NCBI GenBank assembly: GCA_903944085.1
Contig: CAJAQO010000124.1
Span: forward strand, 1-34,353
Source: an uncultured Verrucomicrobia subdivision 3 bacterium
GTDB taxonomy: Bacteria; Verrucomicrobiota; Verrucomicrobiia; Limisphaerales; UBA11358
DNA length: 34,353 bases
Reading direction: 5' to 3'
The notes under the pieces are model-generated. The model was not told the origin of the DNA, searched no databases, and saw only the letters and a program-made list of their open reading frames with translations. Shown in pieces: positions 10,624-18,585 of the stretch (position 1 is its first letter; the number at the start of each line of letters is the position of its first letter). A program made the position numbers and the translations under genes.

Positions 10624-10649
10624 CTGAACCGCGTCCGCTGCGGGGTCAG
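10624..10649. terminator. Hairpin between convergent stop codons
   Basis: CTGAACCGC and GCGGGGTCAG (within 10624-10649) form an imperfect stem with one bulge, exactly between the ftsK stop and the stop of the minus-strand gene at 10651. No T-run follows on either side, so it is a weak bidirectional terminator candidate only. Confidence 0.3.
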
Positions 10650-10650
10650 C

Positions 10651-11232
10651 TCAATCTGCCTGGCCGAACATCCGGCGGAGCCGGTTCAACATCCTTTGCC
10701 CCATGCGCTCGTAAGGCACCAGCGGACGGCCGTGGATTTTGATCTCGTCAATTGTTTCCAGCGCCATGCCAAAATCAAAATCGTGAAACGCGCGGTCGCG
10801 TTTCACCCGGCGCACCCAGCGCGTCAGCTCGGTCACTTCCTCGATGTCGCCGGCGTGGCCGGGGCGAAAGGAGATGTTCCAGTCGTCGCGCCGCTCGAAT
10901 CCATCGCGCGGTTTTTTTTCCTCGAACCACGAATCGCAGAGCAGAATACAGACGGACTTTTTTTGCGCGGAGCCGAGCCGGTAGAAAACGATGCGCGCGT
11001 CGGTCTCGCAAAACTGGTCATAGGCGATCTCCAGCGCGTCGTCATCCGGCGGCGTGAATTTCGTCTGGAAGCCAAAATGCAAACTGCCCGGCACCGCGCG
11101 CGAATGCTCGATGCACAGGTTCTCGGAAAAAATCCAGAGCGGGTCAGTGGGCAGACCGTGGCTGGCCAGACAATCGTTCCAGGCGGTCAGCGCGACGGTT
11201 AGTGGCGGACGGGTGAATTGGGGGTTGCTCAT
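10651..11232 (-). CDS. Conserved-looking protein of unknown function (193 aa)
   Basis: A soluble protein without signal peptide or membrane segment, acidic in the middle and basic at the C-terminus (MGQRMLNRLRRMFGQ). I do not recognise a domain. Tryptophan and aromatic residues are frequent (LTAWNDCLASHG, DDWNISFRPGHAGD). The alternating pattern of short strands could be a small alpha/beta fold. The ATG at 11232 lies 21 bp after the stop of the epimerase gene on the same strand, so the two are probably co-transcribed as the end of the polysaccharide block. Frame length and bias support a real gene; function cannot be assigned. Confidence 0.7.
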   Translation of the reverse strand: MSNPQFTRPPLTVALTAWNDCLASHGLPTDPLWIFSENLCIEHSRAVPGSLHFGFQTKFTPPDDDALEIAYDQFCETDARIVFYRLGSAQKKSVCILLCDSWFEEKKPRDGFERRDDWNISFRPGHAGDIEEVTELTRWVRRVKRDRAFHDFDFGMALETIDEIKIHGRPLVPYERMGQRMLNRLRRMFGQAD

Positions 11233-11253
11233 GCGGGCAAATGATTGCCCTTA

Positions 11254-12207
11254 TTACTGCCGGTTTTTGCGGAACCAATCAACAAAAAGCGGAATTCCTT
11301 TTTCCACCTTCACCTGCGGCTGGTAGCCGAGCATCCGCCGCGCCTTGGAAATATCGGCGAACGTGATCGGCACATCGCCGGGCTGGAGCGGCTGGCGGTC
11401 AATCACGGCTTTTTTGCCGAGCGCATTTTCGATGAGCGCAATCAGCTCGGACAATTTCACCGTCTGCGATTCGCCGAGGTTGAAAATTTCAAAACCGAAT
11501 TCTTTCTTCGTGCAGGCAATAATTCCTTCGAGAATATCCGAGATGTGCGTGTGATCGCGCGCCGTGCTGCCGTCGCCGAAAACCGGGATCGGTTTGCCCG
11601 CGTCTATCAGCTTGGTGAATTTGTGGATGGCCAAATCCGGCCGCTGGCGCGGGCCATAGACCGTGAAGAAGCGCAGCATCGCCACGTCCATTTGGTAAAG
11701 GTGATGCCACGTATGGCCGAGCGCCTCGCACGCGAGCTTGCTGGCGGCGTAGGGCGACACGGAGGAAAAAATCGGATCGCTCTCGCTGAACGGCACCTTG
11801 GCGTTCACGCCATAGACCGACGACGACGACGCGATGGTGATTTTTTTCACGCCGGTTTTGCGCGCGGCTTCGAGGACGTTGACGGTGCCTTCGACATTCA
11901 CGCGCTGGTAAAGCGCCGGCTGCTCCAAACTTGGCCGCACGCCCGCGCGGGCTGCGAGGTGGATGACCTGGTCAAATTTTACCGACGCAAATAATTCCGC
12001 GAGCGCGGCGGCATCACACAAATCGCCGGGGACAAATTCAAACGGCAGCGCGGGTGCCTGGATTTCGCGAAGATTGCGGCGCTTGACCTGCGGGTCGTAA
12101 AAGTCGTTCAGATCATCGAAGGCCCAGACGTGGTGACCGTCGCGGAGCAGGCGTTCGCAGACATGCGAGCCGATGAAGCCCGCGCCGCCGGTGACGAGAA
12201 AATTCAT
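11254..12207 (-). CDS. NAD-dependent sugar epimerase, UDP-glucuronate 4-epimerase-like
   Basis: Extended short-chain dehydrogenase/reductase of 317 aa acting on nucleotide sugars for surface polysaccharide. The N-terminal GGAGFIGSH loop binds NAD. DDLNDFYDP is the segment typical of UDP-glucuronate 4-epimerases. The catalytic triad appears as SSSSVYG followed by YAASK (Tyr153, Lys157). RFFTVYGPRQRPD and the DGSTARDHTHISD block complete the substrate pocket. A GalE-type 4-epimerase or a 4,6-dehydratase is less likely from these motifs. It lies downstream of the polysaccharide export genes on the same strand, separated from them by the TPR gene and the 21-bp repeat array, and would supply an activated sugar such as UDP-galacturonate. 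Confidence 0.88.
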   Translation of the reverse strand: MNFLVTGGAGFIGSHVCERLLRDGHHVWAFDDLNDFYDPQVKRRNLREIQAPALPFEFVPGDLCDAAALAELFASVKFDQVIHLAARAGVRPSLEQPALYQRVNVEGTVNVLEAARKTGVKKITIASSSSVYGVNAKVPFSESDPIFSSVSPYAASKLACEALGHTWHHLYQMDVAMLRFFTVYGPRQRPDLAIHKFTKLIDAGKPIPVFGDGSTARDHTHISDILEGIIACTKKEFGFEIFNLGESQTVKLSELIALIENALGKKAVIDRQPLQPGDVPITFADISKARRMLGYQPQVKVEKGIPLFVDWFRKNRQ

Positions 12208-12308
12208 GCCCGCAAGCTAACCGGCCACGGGCGAAGTGTCGAGCGTGGGTGCAGCCGTATGCGGAATGTTCGTAGGCAGGAGGCGAGAGTCTGTAGCCGC
12301 GTGGGCAG

Positions 12309-12539
12309 TCAAGGCAGCCGGAAGGATGGTTCGGCCAACCGCACGGTCGAAGCATTTAACGGAACGGCTGGCTCGTCTAACCGTATGGCTGACTGGTAAC
12401 GCCATGTAGCTGGCTCGTTCAACCGTGCGGCTGGATCGTTTGACCGTATGGCTGGCTTATCCAGTCGTGTGGCTGACTCGTCCAACCGTGTGGCTAGATG
12501 GTCCAGCCGTGTGGCTGGGTCGTCTAGCCGTGTGGCTGG
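12309..12539. repeat. Eleven tandem 21-bp repeats
   Basis: The 231 bp divide exactly into eleven 21-bp units. The minus-strand consensus is close to CCAGCCACACGG followed by CTGGACGAG. Units at the right (12456-12539) are most alike. Those at the left (12309-12371) are more diverged, as in an array expanding at one end. There are no spacers between units, so this is not a CRISPR array. Confidence 0.92.
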
Positions 12540-12596
12540 ACCATTTATCCGCACCAATAAATCATTTATCCATACCGGAAAATGACTCGAAGGCAT
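12309..12596 (-). CDS. Putative heptapeptide-repeat protein (95 aa)
   Basis: From ATG at 12596 a short leader of 19 residues is followed by eleven consecutive 7-residue units, the last ending in the stop: PATRLDD, PATRLDH, LATRLDE, SATRLDK, PAIRSND, PAARLNE, PATWRYQ, SAIRLDE, PAVPLNA, STVRLAE, PSFRLP. The consensus is P-A-T-R-L-D-E/D. Leucine is kept in nine units although its codon varies (CTA, CTG, TTG, TTA), and Arg uses CGG and CGA. These changes would alter amino acids in the opposite-strand frame, so this is the better constrained reading. No Shine-Dalgarno precedes the ATG and no homologue is known to me. It lies between the TPR gene and the epimerase on the same strand. It may instead be a non-coding minisatellite whose 21-bp period keeps frames open. 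Confidence 0.4.
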   Translation of the reverse strand: MPSSHFPVWINDLLVRINGPATRLDDPATRLDHLATRLDESATRLDKPAIRSNDPAARLNEPATWRYQSAIRLDEPAVPLNASTVRLAEPSFRLP

Positions 12597-12805
12597 CGGA
12601 ATTGGCGAATTCCATGCAGTTTTACCTAAAAACCGTCTGTCGCCAAGCTTCAGCGGTCAAAAACGGGACACTCAGCTTGCCGCCGTTGACGGAGCAACTT
12701 CGGAATTGCCCGACGGCTCAAAGCGCGGTCGGCGATTGGGTCTTTTTGGCAGCGGCATACCAGCGGACGGCACCCACAACCACGAAGATCAGACCGAAAA
12801 TGCGC

Positions 12806-14497
12806 CTAAAACTCGCCCGCCGCCGTCGAAAGCAACCGCTTTTCCTCCGGCAACCAGTCGGTTTTGGTTCGCGCAATTTTCAAGTAGGGCGCGGCCTCGT
12901 TGGTCGCGCCGGTGGCGGTTAGCAGCACGCCATAATAAAGCGCGGCGTCGGGCCGCTGGCGAAGCTGGGGATCCAGCTTTTCCATGACCGTCAAGCCGTC
13001 CCGCGTCCGGCCTTGCAGGTGCAGCGCGAACGCGTAAGTGGAAGCGATCACCGGATCGTTGGTGGCGATGGCATAAATTTCCGCCGCCCATTGACCGGCC
13101 TGGGGCAAATTGGTTTTCAACAGCAAAGAAGTCGCCGCCAGATTATTTTTGATGCCCACGTCCCGGGGAAAAATGGAGAACAATTTTGCATAAAGCTGGT
13201 TCAGTCCCGCCGTGTTGCCGGCGACCAGATACAACTGCGCCAACGCCTGCTGCGCCCAGCGCTCGCGGGGAAATTTTTCGACCAGCCGCTGGAGCAAATC
13301 CTCGCGCTCGCGGAATAGCTTCCATTTTTCCGCCAAGCCGAGCAGCGTGGTCAAGGCGCTATAACGGTTGCCGGCGGCGGTGACAGCGGAACCCCAGTTG
13401 CTGTCCGCCACCGGCTTTACATCCAGCTCTGACCACGCGTGGGACAGCAGCGCCAGCCGCAGAAAATCCGTTTCCTCCCAGTTGCCTTTGGCGGCGAAAT
13501 CCCGCAGCGTCCGCCAGTCGGCGCTTTGCAGATAAGCATCCGCCAGCGCCAGGCGGACCGGCGGCTGCGCTTGAAAGGCAGTCGGCAAATTCGTCAGCCA
13601 TTGGAGTTCCTCCGCGACCAAGTTATTGGCCTGCATCCAACCGGCCACTTCCGCCGCCGCAGAGGCATTGGTGGCCGTCGCCTGCTGCACAGCCAAAAGG
13701 CGCGCGCTGAAAGATTCAGCTTTTAGCTGCCGTAAAATCCCCAGGTGCTGCAACCGATCGGGCAAAGTCGCCTGCGCATTGGCCAGCAACTGCGTGGAAT
13801 AATTATTTGCCGCCGCCACATCCCGGTGCGCCAGCCGGTCCACCACCAACGCGCGCAACGCGGGCAAACCGAGATTTGTATCCGTCCGCAAATTTTCCAG
13901 CACCGCGCGGGCCGGCACCGCTTGCGTCGCATTGGTCGCCTCCAGCCGGACGATGGCGAGATTCAAAGCGTAAAGCTGATTGGTCGGATCCAGTTTGGCG
14001 GCGGTTTCAAAATGCGTTTCCGCCTCGGCCAACCGTCGCCGGTTCAAAGCCAGACTCGCAGCGACCACCTGATAGCTGGCCAGATTGGTGGCAGCCGGCG
14101 CAAGTTCATCCAGAATTTGCGCGGTGAGCGGATACGGAGGATTTTGGTAGCGCAGTCCCGACGATGCCAGCAGCAATTTATTTTCAATCGTCGGCTCGGT
14201 CTGCACCACGCGCCGCTGCCAGTCCAACACCGCGGGCGAGTGGGAAAGATCCGCGACCGCCGCCATCACGCGGCAGGCCGGCACGTTGGTGGGATTGAGC
14301 TGGAGCGTCTGGCGCGCGCTCAACAAAGCGCTGCGAAAATCGCCCTGGGCCAGAAATGCCTGGGCCTGAGCCAGGCTGCGCTGCTCCTTGAAATTCCGGT
14401 AAAAGTCCCGGCCAAACCAGGCTGCTGCCGCCAGCGCCAGCAGGACAACGACACTGCCCGCCGTCCAAAGCCAAACGCGATTGTTCTCCTGAGTCAT
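12806..14497 (-). CDS. Membrane-anchored TPR-repeat protein
   Basis: A protein of 563 aa with one N-terminal membrane segment (about residues 9-28, WTAGSVVVLLALAAAAWFG) and a long helical repeat region outside or in the periplasm. Tetratricopeptide-like units are visible, for example AQAFLAQGDFRSALLSARQTLQLNP, and later A-x2-LAQLYLVAGN and NEAAPYLKIARTK. It is rich in alanine, asparagine and threonine. Its place after a PEP-CTERM gene and the polysaccharide export genes recalls the TPR proteins found in PEP-CTERM/exopolysaccharide loci, where they are thought to scaffold assembly. It lacks a lipobox, so it is not a PrsT-type lipoprotein. After its stop, 12597-12805 has no accepted gene; a short hydrophobic frame overlaps its end (see findings). 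Confidence 0.8.
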   Translation of the reverse strand: MTQENNRVWLWTAGSVVVLLALAAAAWFGRDFYRNFKEQRSLAQAQAFLAQGDFRSALLSARQTLQLNPTNVPACRVMAAVADLSHSPAVLDWQRRVVQTEPTIENKLLLASSGLRYQNPPYPLTAQILDELAPAATNLASYQVVAASLALNRRRLAEAETHFETAAKLDPTNQLYALNLAIVRLEATNATQAVPARAVLENLRTDTNLGLPALRALVVDRLAHRDVAAANNYSTQLLANAQATLPDRLQHLGILRQLKAESFSARLLAVQQATATNASAAAEVAGWMQANNLVAEELQWLTNLPTAFQAQPPVRLALADAYLQSADWRTLRDFAAKGNWEETDFLRLALLSHAWSELDVKPVADSNWGSAVTAAGNRYSALTTLLGLAEKWKLFREREDLLQRLVEKFPRERWAQQALAQLYLVAGNTAGLNQLYAKLFSIFPRDVGIKNNLAATSLLLKTNLPQAGQWAAEIYAIATNDPVIASTYAFALHLQGRTRDGLTVMEKLDPQLRQRPDAALYYGVLLTATGATNEAAPYLKIARTKTDWLPEEKRLLSTAAGEF

Positions 14498-14552
14498 TGC
14501 GGCTAGATAGTGTCAGACCGCGAAGGATCTTTCCAAATGATTTTTAAGCGGC

Positions 14553-14717
14553 TCAAAAAGAAAGCTGGCAATTACCTTGCAGGAACAATGCAGTGTTTAT
14601 GAAAGCCCGCCGGGAAATGAAACGCCGGGCCAAGCCAACCGACAGCACCAACCCACCGAAGATGGGCAGCGCGAACGTGATGGGTTCGGGCACGGTTTGA
14701 AATCCTCCAAATGAACA
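14553..14717 (-). pseudogene. Relic of a PEP-CTERM protein (C-terminal tail only)
   Basis: The minus-strand frame reads TVPEPITFALPIFGGLVLSVGLARRFISRR, split here as VPEPITFALPIFGG and LVLSVGLARRFISRR. This is a complete PEP-CTERM sorting tail: the VPEP motif, a hydrophobic helix and an arginine cluster. There is no protein body before it, because the preceding frame runs into the end of the neighbouring PEP-CTERM gene. About 17 extra residues follow the arginine cluster before the stop (14553-14555). A GTG at 14693 preceded by GGAGG could start a 46-aa peptide. A decayed duplicate of a PEP-CTERM gene is more likely. Confidence 0.6.
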
Positions 14718-14730
14718 GGTGGCTAATGTT

Positions 14731-15321
14731 TTAGGCTGGATCGGCGCGGTGGCGCAAAGACCGGACAACGGTGGTGCCAATTGGAACCAGCAGGAACGCG
14801 ATGGCCAGCCCGGTGGAAGCTTCCGGCACGGGCGTGATGGTGGTGTTCTCGAAACTGATTTGCACATTGAAATTCTGCCATCCGTTCACATTGCCGCCCA
14901 GCGTGTAACTGCCATCGGCGTTACCCCAGAGATTAAGCTCGTTGCCGTTGCTCTGGGTAAACAACAAACCATAATCATCCAGCAGCGGCTTGGCCGCAGG
15001 GTATTGCGGGTTGGCACCGCCAAGATACACGGCATTGTTGTAAATATAAGCGCCCGCCGGTGAATACATGTAATTGGGATAGGCGCTGGTGCCGCCGGCA
15101 GTGTAAAGGCTCCAATTGCCGGCCGCGCCGCCAGCGGTCACGTTGAGATATCCGCTGCAGGCATAGTTGCAATTGTTGCCGCACTCAACGTCAATCTGGC
15201 CGCAGCCAGCATCGCCGTGCCCGTCGTTGAAGTTGATTTGATAAATGGCGGCGACGGCGTGGTTCGCGCTGCCTAGCGTCAAAATGGCCATCGAACATAA
15301 AAGATTGATGGCTTGTATCAC
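14731..15321 (-). CDS. PEP-CTERM surface protein
   Basis: An exported protein of about 196 aa with a C-terminal sorting signal. From GTG at 15321 it begins with a signal peptide (INLLCSMAILTLGSANHAVAA, cut near AVAA). The mature part is rich in Gly, Asn and Tyr and has a cysteine-rich patch (CGQIDVECGNNCNYAC). It ends with PVPEAST, a hydrophobic helix and RSLRHR, the exosortase-type tail. The GTG is chosen because GGAG lies 7 nt upstream and it places the signal peptide at the N-terminus. The same frame stays open to 15573, but that part is not signal-like. No exosortase gene is in the window. The neighbouring polysaccharide genes fit the usual association of PEP-CTERM proteins with extracellular polysaccharide. 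Confidence 0.8.
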   Translation of the reverse strand: MIQAINLLCSMAILTLGSANHAVAAIYQINFNDGHGDAGCGQIDVECGNNCNYACSGYLNVTAGGAAGNWSLYTAGGTSAYPNYMYSPAGAYIYNNAVYLGGANPQYPAAKPLLDDYGLLFTQSNGNELNLWGNADGSYTLGGNVNGWQNFNVQISFENTTITPVPEASTGLAIAFLLVPIGTTVVRSLRHRADPA

Positions 15322-15862
15322 TCGATTTCTCCGCGCGAAAAGCGGCGCATGAGGAGTAATCGCTCCAGTCCGTTGCCGCGCGCTGGCCCAAGTTGCAATT
15401 AGATCCAAGCGGCGAAGAGCCTCTGAGTGGAACCGGCTTGCGGGAAGACAAAGAAAATTCATCAAAACTGCGGCGGACGGAACCGGAGCTCGATTTTTGA
15501 TTGTGTCTTTGGATTTCATTTTTTGCATCTGCGTTAAACTGCCCAAAGACTGATTTAGCAACTGCGAGGCCACCCGGCGGATTTTGCCGTGAACACCACC
15601 AATTGTGGGAAATAATTTCCGCAGTCACTAATCGCAGGGAAATAATGGCACTGGCGATGTCAGGTTCTGCGACAGCCATGTCCAACAAATTGAATGAAGT
15701 GTCAGAAAAACTGCCTGACAAGAAACTCGGCCACCGTGGACGGCGGGAAATAAATACCGAGTTTAAAAATAAAAGCGAGGCGCCCTTTCCGATTCAGTCG
15801 GCGCGGTTTTCATTTCTGGAGATCAGCGCCCGGCGGCTCGGCTGCGCCACAATTCCGGCACT
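15322..15862. other. 541-bp spacer before the PEP-CTERM gene
   Basis: No convincing gene is seen. A small inverted repeat TGTCAG (15700-15705) and CTGACA (15715-15720) lies mid-spacer. A GG-N10-GC arrangement on the minus strand (15545-15530, TGGGCAGTTTAACGCA) weakly resembles a sigma-54 site, but it lies about 210 nt from the start codon. The spacer probably separates the export operon from an independently expressed PEP-CTERM gene. Confidence 0.5.
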
Positions 15863-16417
15863 TTACGAAGCTGATTTATCCGGCGTTTGAAAAGCCGTGG
15901 CGCGCACGTCGCCTTCCTTGATGATGGAAATGATCGGCACTTCAATCGTCGTCTGCCGGCCGAGAAATTCCATGAGCACCGCAACACGTTCCCGGCTGGG
16001 CAGGACGCGCGTCACCACGGCGCTCAAACCGCGCATCGCCCCTTCGGCAATCTCCACCACGTCGCCGGGATGCAAGGTGGTTGAAATAGTGTGCAACTCG
16101 TCCGCCCCGACCGCCGCCTGCAATTCCGCGATCACGGCTTCCGCGATCACGGGCCAGCGTTCGCCGAAATGAACTACGCCGCTGACACCGCGCGCGGCCT
16201 GCACTTGGCGCAGGGAGTTTTGCCAGTCGAACCGGGCGAACAGATAATTCGGAAACAGCGCCTCAGTGACCCAGGCTTTGCCTTGACGCGTTGAGCGCTG
16301 GAAACGAACCCGCGGCAGAAACACATCCACACCTTCCATTTTTTTGAGATGCGCCGCCGCGATGTGTTCGTGCTTGGGCTGGGAACGCAGACAAAACCAA
16401 TGCCCGATGGTGGCCAT
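15863..16417 (-). CDS. NusG/RfaH-like transcription elongation factor
   Basis: A specialised NusG paralogue of 184 aa. The N-terminal NGN domain has the usual W-F-C-L-R-S-Q-P-K-H-E opening, FLPRVRF and the LFPNYLFARFD core. The C-terminal KOW domain includes PGDVVEIAEGAMRGLSAVV and FLGRQ. Such factors bind RNA polymerase and promote readthrough of long surface-polysaccharide operons. It is the last gene of the four-gene export group, 26 bp after the autokinase stop, which fits a role in that locus. Housekeeping NusG is less likely given the context and the absence of ribosomal protein genes nearby. Confidence 0.88.
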   Translation of the reverse strand: MATIGHWFCLRSQPKHEHIAAAHLKKMEGVDVFLPRVRFQRSTRQGKAWVTEALFPNYLFARFDWQNSLRQVQAARGVSGVVHFGERWPVIAEAVIAELQAAVGADELHTISTTLHPGDVVEIAEGAMRGLSAVVTRVLPSRERVAVLMEFLGRQTTIEVPIISIIKEGDVRATAFQTPDKSAS

Positions 16418-16443
16418 GCTAAATCCTCCAGCAGTGGTTGCCG

Positions 16444-18567
16444 TCAGGCTTTGTGGTAGTCCTGATAGCGGTAATAGTAGTAATAATCCCCGGTGCTGAC
16501 ATGCACGGAGTTGAAGACCAGGCCGAGCACATTGGCCTTGCGTTGATAGAGCATGTTCAACGCGGCGTGAGCGACGCGCGAGGAGGTGTATTCGGCGCGC
16601 ACCACAAACACCACGCCGTCCACGCGCGGGGCCAGGCTGGTGACGTCGTCCGCCGCCATCACCGGCGCGGTGTCAATCAGGACATAATCGTATTCCTGCG
16701 CGGAGTCCTTCAGGAATTTTTCCATGACCGGCCCGATGAAAAATTCGCTGGACCGCTGCGTGGTCGCGCCGCGCGGCAGCAGTGAAAGATTCGGAATGAA
16801 GGTGGGCTTGACCAATTGCCGCCAGTCCGCGCCCTGCAAAAACACTTCGGAAAAACCGCCGCTTTTGCCGTCCACATTCAACCGCGTGTGCAGATTGCCC
16901 TTGCGCAAGTCCGCGTCCACGATCAGCACGCGCGAGCCGCCCATCGCCATCGTGATGGCCAGGTTCGTCGCGGTCAGGGATTTGCCGTCGCCCGGCACCG
17001 AGCTGGTGACCAGCAGCGTGCGCGGCCGCGGCTCTGTGTGCGTCATGTAAAGCAGCGAGGAGCGGAGATTACGAAACGCCTCCACGAACGGATGCCGCTG
17101 GTCGTCCACCTGCAATGAGGGAATGATGACGCCTTTGCGCGGCCGGCGCTCGCGCGGAATCTGGCCCAGCACATCTTCGTCAAACAATTCTTCCAGTTCC
17201 GTGAACGAGTTCATCCGGTCGTCCACGCGGTCCAGCAGAATCAGGATGACTAGGCCCAGGCCCAGGCCGAGCACGCCGGCGAGCAACATGCCTTTTTTGA
17301 ACAGGGTTTTGTCCGGCAGACCGTCCGTCGCCGGCTCGTAAATCGTGACGCTCTCCGGGCTGATCTCCTTGTTGACGTCCAGCGTTTGCAGCGTGGCGAG
17401 CAGTTGATCGTAAAGCGACTGGACGCGCGCGGCCTTGGCTTTCAAGCGTTCGTATTGCGCGGCCTTGCGGCTAATCTCCAGATTTTCCCGGCCGCGTTCT
17501 TTGGTCTGGGTTTCCAGATTTTTGATCTGCAAGGCCAGCGCGCTTTTTTTGGCTTCCAACTGCTCCACGCTTTGGGTCTTGTAAATGCCCAGCATCCGGT
17601 CGAGTTTCTCGATCTCCTGATCCAGCGCGACCATCTGCGGATGTTTGGGCTTGAGATATTCCGCAAAGCGTTCGCGGTCGGCCTGCAACAGCAGGATCTG
17701 CTGTTTGATGGCCAGATACTCGGTGCCAATCGTCGTGGGCGCGAACAAGCCGGACTGGCCTTCGAGGCCCGCATTCACCAAAATGCCATTGCCGACGCCA
17801 GCGCCCGACGAACCGGATATCACCGGAGTCCGGCCCTGTTCCAGCAACAAATTTTGATCGAGCGTCATGGTTTGCAACAGGTCGGATTCCGACTGCGCGT
17901 TGGCCAGTTGTTGGTAGATGGAAGTCAGATAGCCGCCCAGACCGCTGGCCTGTTCCATCAGCGCAATATCGTTCGTGCTCAAAAACGACTGCATCTCGGC
18001 ATCGCACTTCTGTAATTCCGGCTCCAGCCGCATCACCTGTTCGGTCAGGCCGGCAATCGTCGTGTCCGAAGTCCGCGCCACCATCTGCTTTTTCAGGCTG
18101 ATGTATTCCTCCATGCAGGCTTGCAGATAGGCCTTGGTATAATCAGGATTTTCGCCGGTGGCGCGCAGCACGAAAATCGTGGTCTTGGGCAGCACGCTGA
18201 CATTCAGCAGCACCGGCTTCGGCGTCAGGGTGGTATTCTGATTCGCCACGCGGTCGCGCGCCCGCTGCACCACTTCCGAACCTTGCATCAACGCCGCCTG
18301 GGTGCCGAGAAAATTGCCCAGCTCCTCCGTGTAGAGCGAGCCCTGCTGGATGTTCAGTTTGATGCTGACAATCATCTGGCCCACCGAGATAAACACCGGC
18401 GGCGTGTATTTCAGGTAAAGCGTTTCCGCTCCGAGCGCCAGGCCCAGACAGATGAGCAGCACCCACCAGCGTTTGACCAGCAGATTGCGGTAGCGATACA
18501 CGCGCGCAAAAAACTTCCCCGTCCGAACGTGACGGTCATCCGATGACAATTGCGGTTGGTCGTTCAT
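16444..18567 (-). CDS. Polysaccharide co-polymerase with tyrosine autokinase (Wzc-like)
   Basis: Inner-membrane protein of 707 aa that controls polysaccharide chain length and export by autophosphorylation. A first membrane helix (about residues 33-54) opens the Wzz domain, which has a long periplasmic coiled-coil region (about 160-400). A second helix (about 422-442, GVLGLGLGLVILILL) leads to the cytoplasmic BY-kinase. This has Walker A SSVPGDGKS (about 518-526), Walker A' VLIVDADLRKG (about 548) and Walker B YVLIDTAPV (about 628). The C-terminus ends in a tyrosine cluster, DYYYYYRYQDYHKA, the autophosphorylation tail. It is 18 bp downstream of the Wza-like gene. All parts of the family are present. 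Confidence 0.94.
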   Translation of the reverse strand: MNDQPQLSSDDRHVRTGKFFARVYRYRNLLVKRWWVLLICLGLALGAETLYLKYTPPVFISVGQMIVSIKLNIQQGSLYTEELGNFLGTQAALMQGSEVVQRARDRVANQNTTLTPKPVLLNVSVLPKTTIFVLRATGENPDYTKAYLQACMEEYISLKKQMVARTSDTTIAGLTEQVMRLEPELQKCDAEMQSFLSTNDIALMEQASGLGGYLTSIYQQLANAQSESDLLQTMTLDQNLLLEQGRTPVISGSSGAGVGNGILVNAGLEGQSGLFAPTTIGTEYLAIKQQILLLQADRERFAEYLKPKHPQMVALDQEIEKLDRMLGIYKTQSVEQLEAKKSALALQIKNLETQTKERGRENLEISRKAAQYERLKAKAARVQSLYDQLLATLQTLDVNKEISPESVTIYEPATDGLPDKTLFKKGMLLAGVLGLGLGLVILILLDRVDDRMNSFTELEELFDEDVLGQIPRERRPRKGVIIPSLQVDDQRHPFVEAFRNLRSSLLYMTHTEPRPRTLLVTSSVPGDGKSLTATNLAITMAMGGSRVLIVDADLRKGNLHTRLNVDGKSGGFSEVFLQGADWRQLVKPTFIPNLSLLPRGATTQRSSEFFIGPVMEKFLKDSAQEYDYVLIDTAPVMAADDVTSLAPRVDGVVFVVRAEYTSSRVAHAALNMLYQRKANVLGLVFNSVHVSTGDYYYYYRYQDYHKA

Positions 18568-18585
18568 GAAATGGTTTCCGGCGGC

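Noticed and set aside
12309-12539. CRISPR array
   Set aside because: Units of 21 bp are contiguous with no unique spacers, and no cas genes are nearby.
12425-12922. Plus-strand open frame through the 21-bp array (VWL-type repeats)
   Set aside because: Between-unit changes are mostly nonsynonymous in this frame, it covers only part of the array, and it runs into the antisense of the TPR gene.
15530-15545. Sigma-54 promoter for the PEP-CTERM gene
   Set aside because: GG and GC have the right spacing but the other consensus bases mostly fail, and the site is about 210 nt from the start codon.
14731-15573. Longer form of the PEP-CTERM protein
   Set aside because: The extra N-terminal 84 codons would place the signal peptide internally; GTG at 15321 has a well-placed GGAG.
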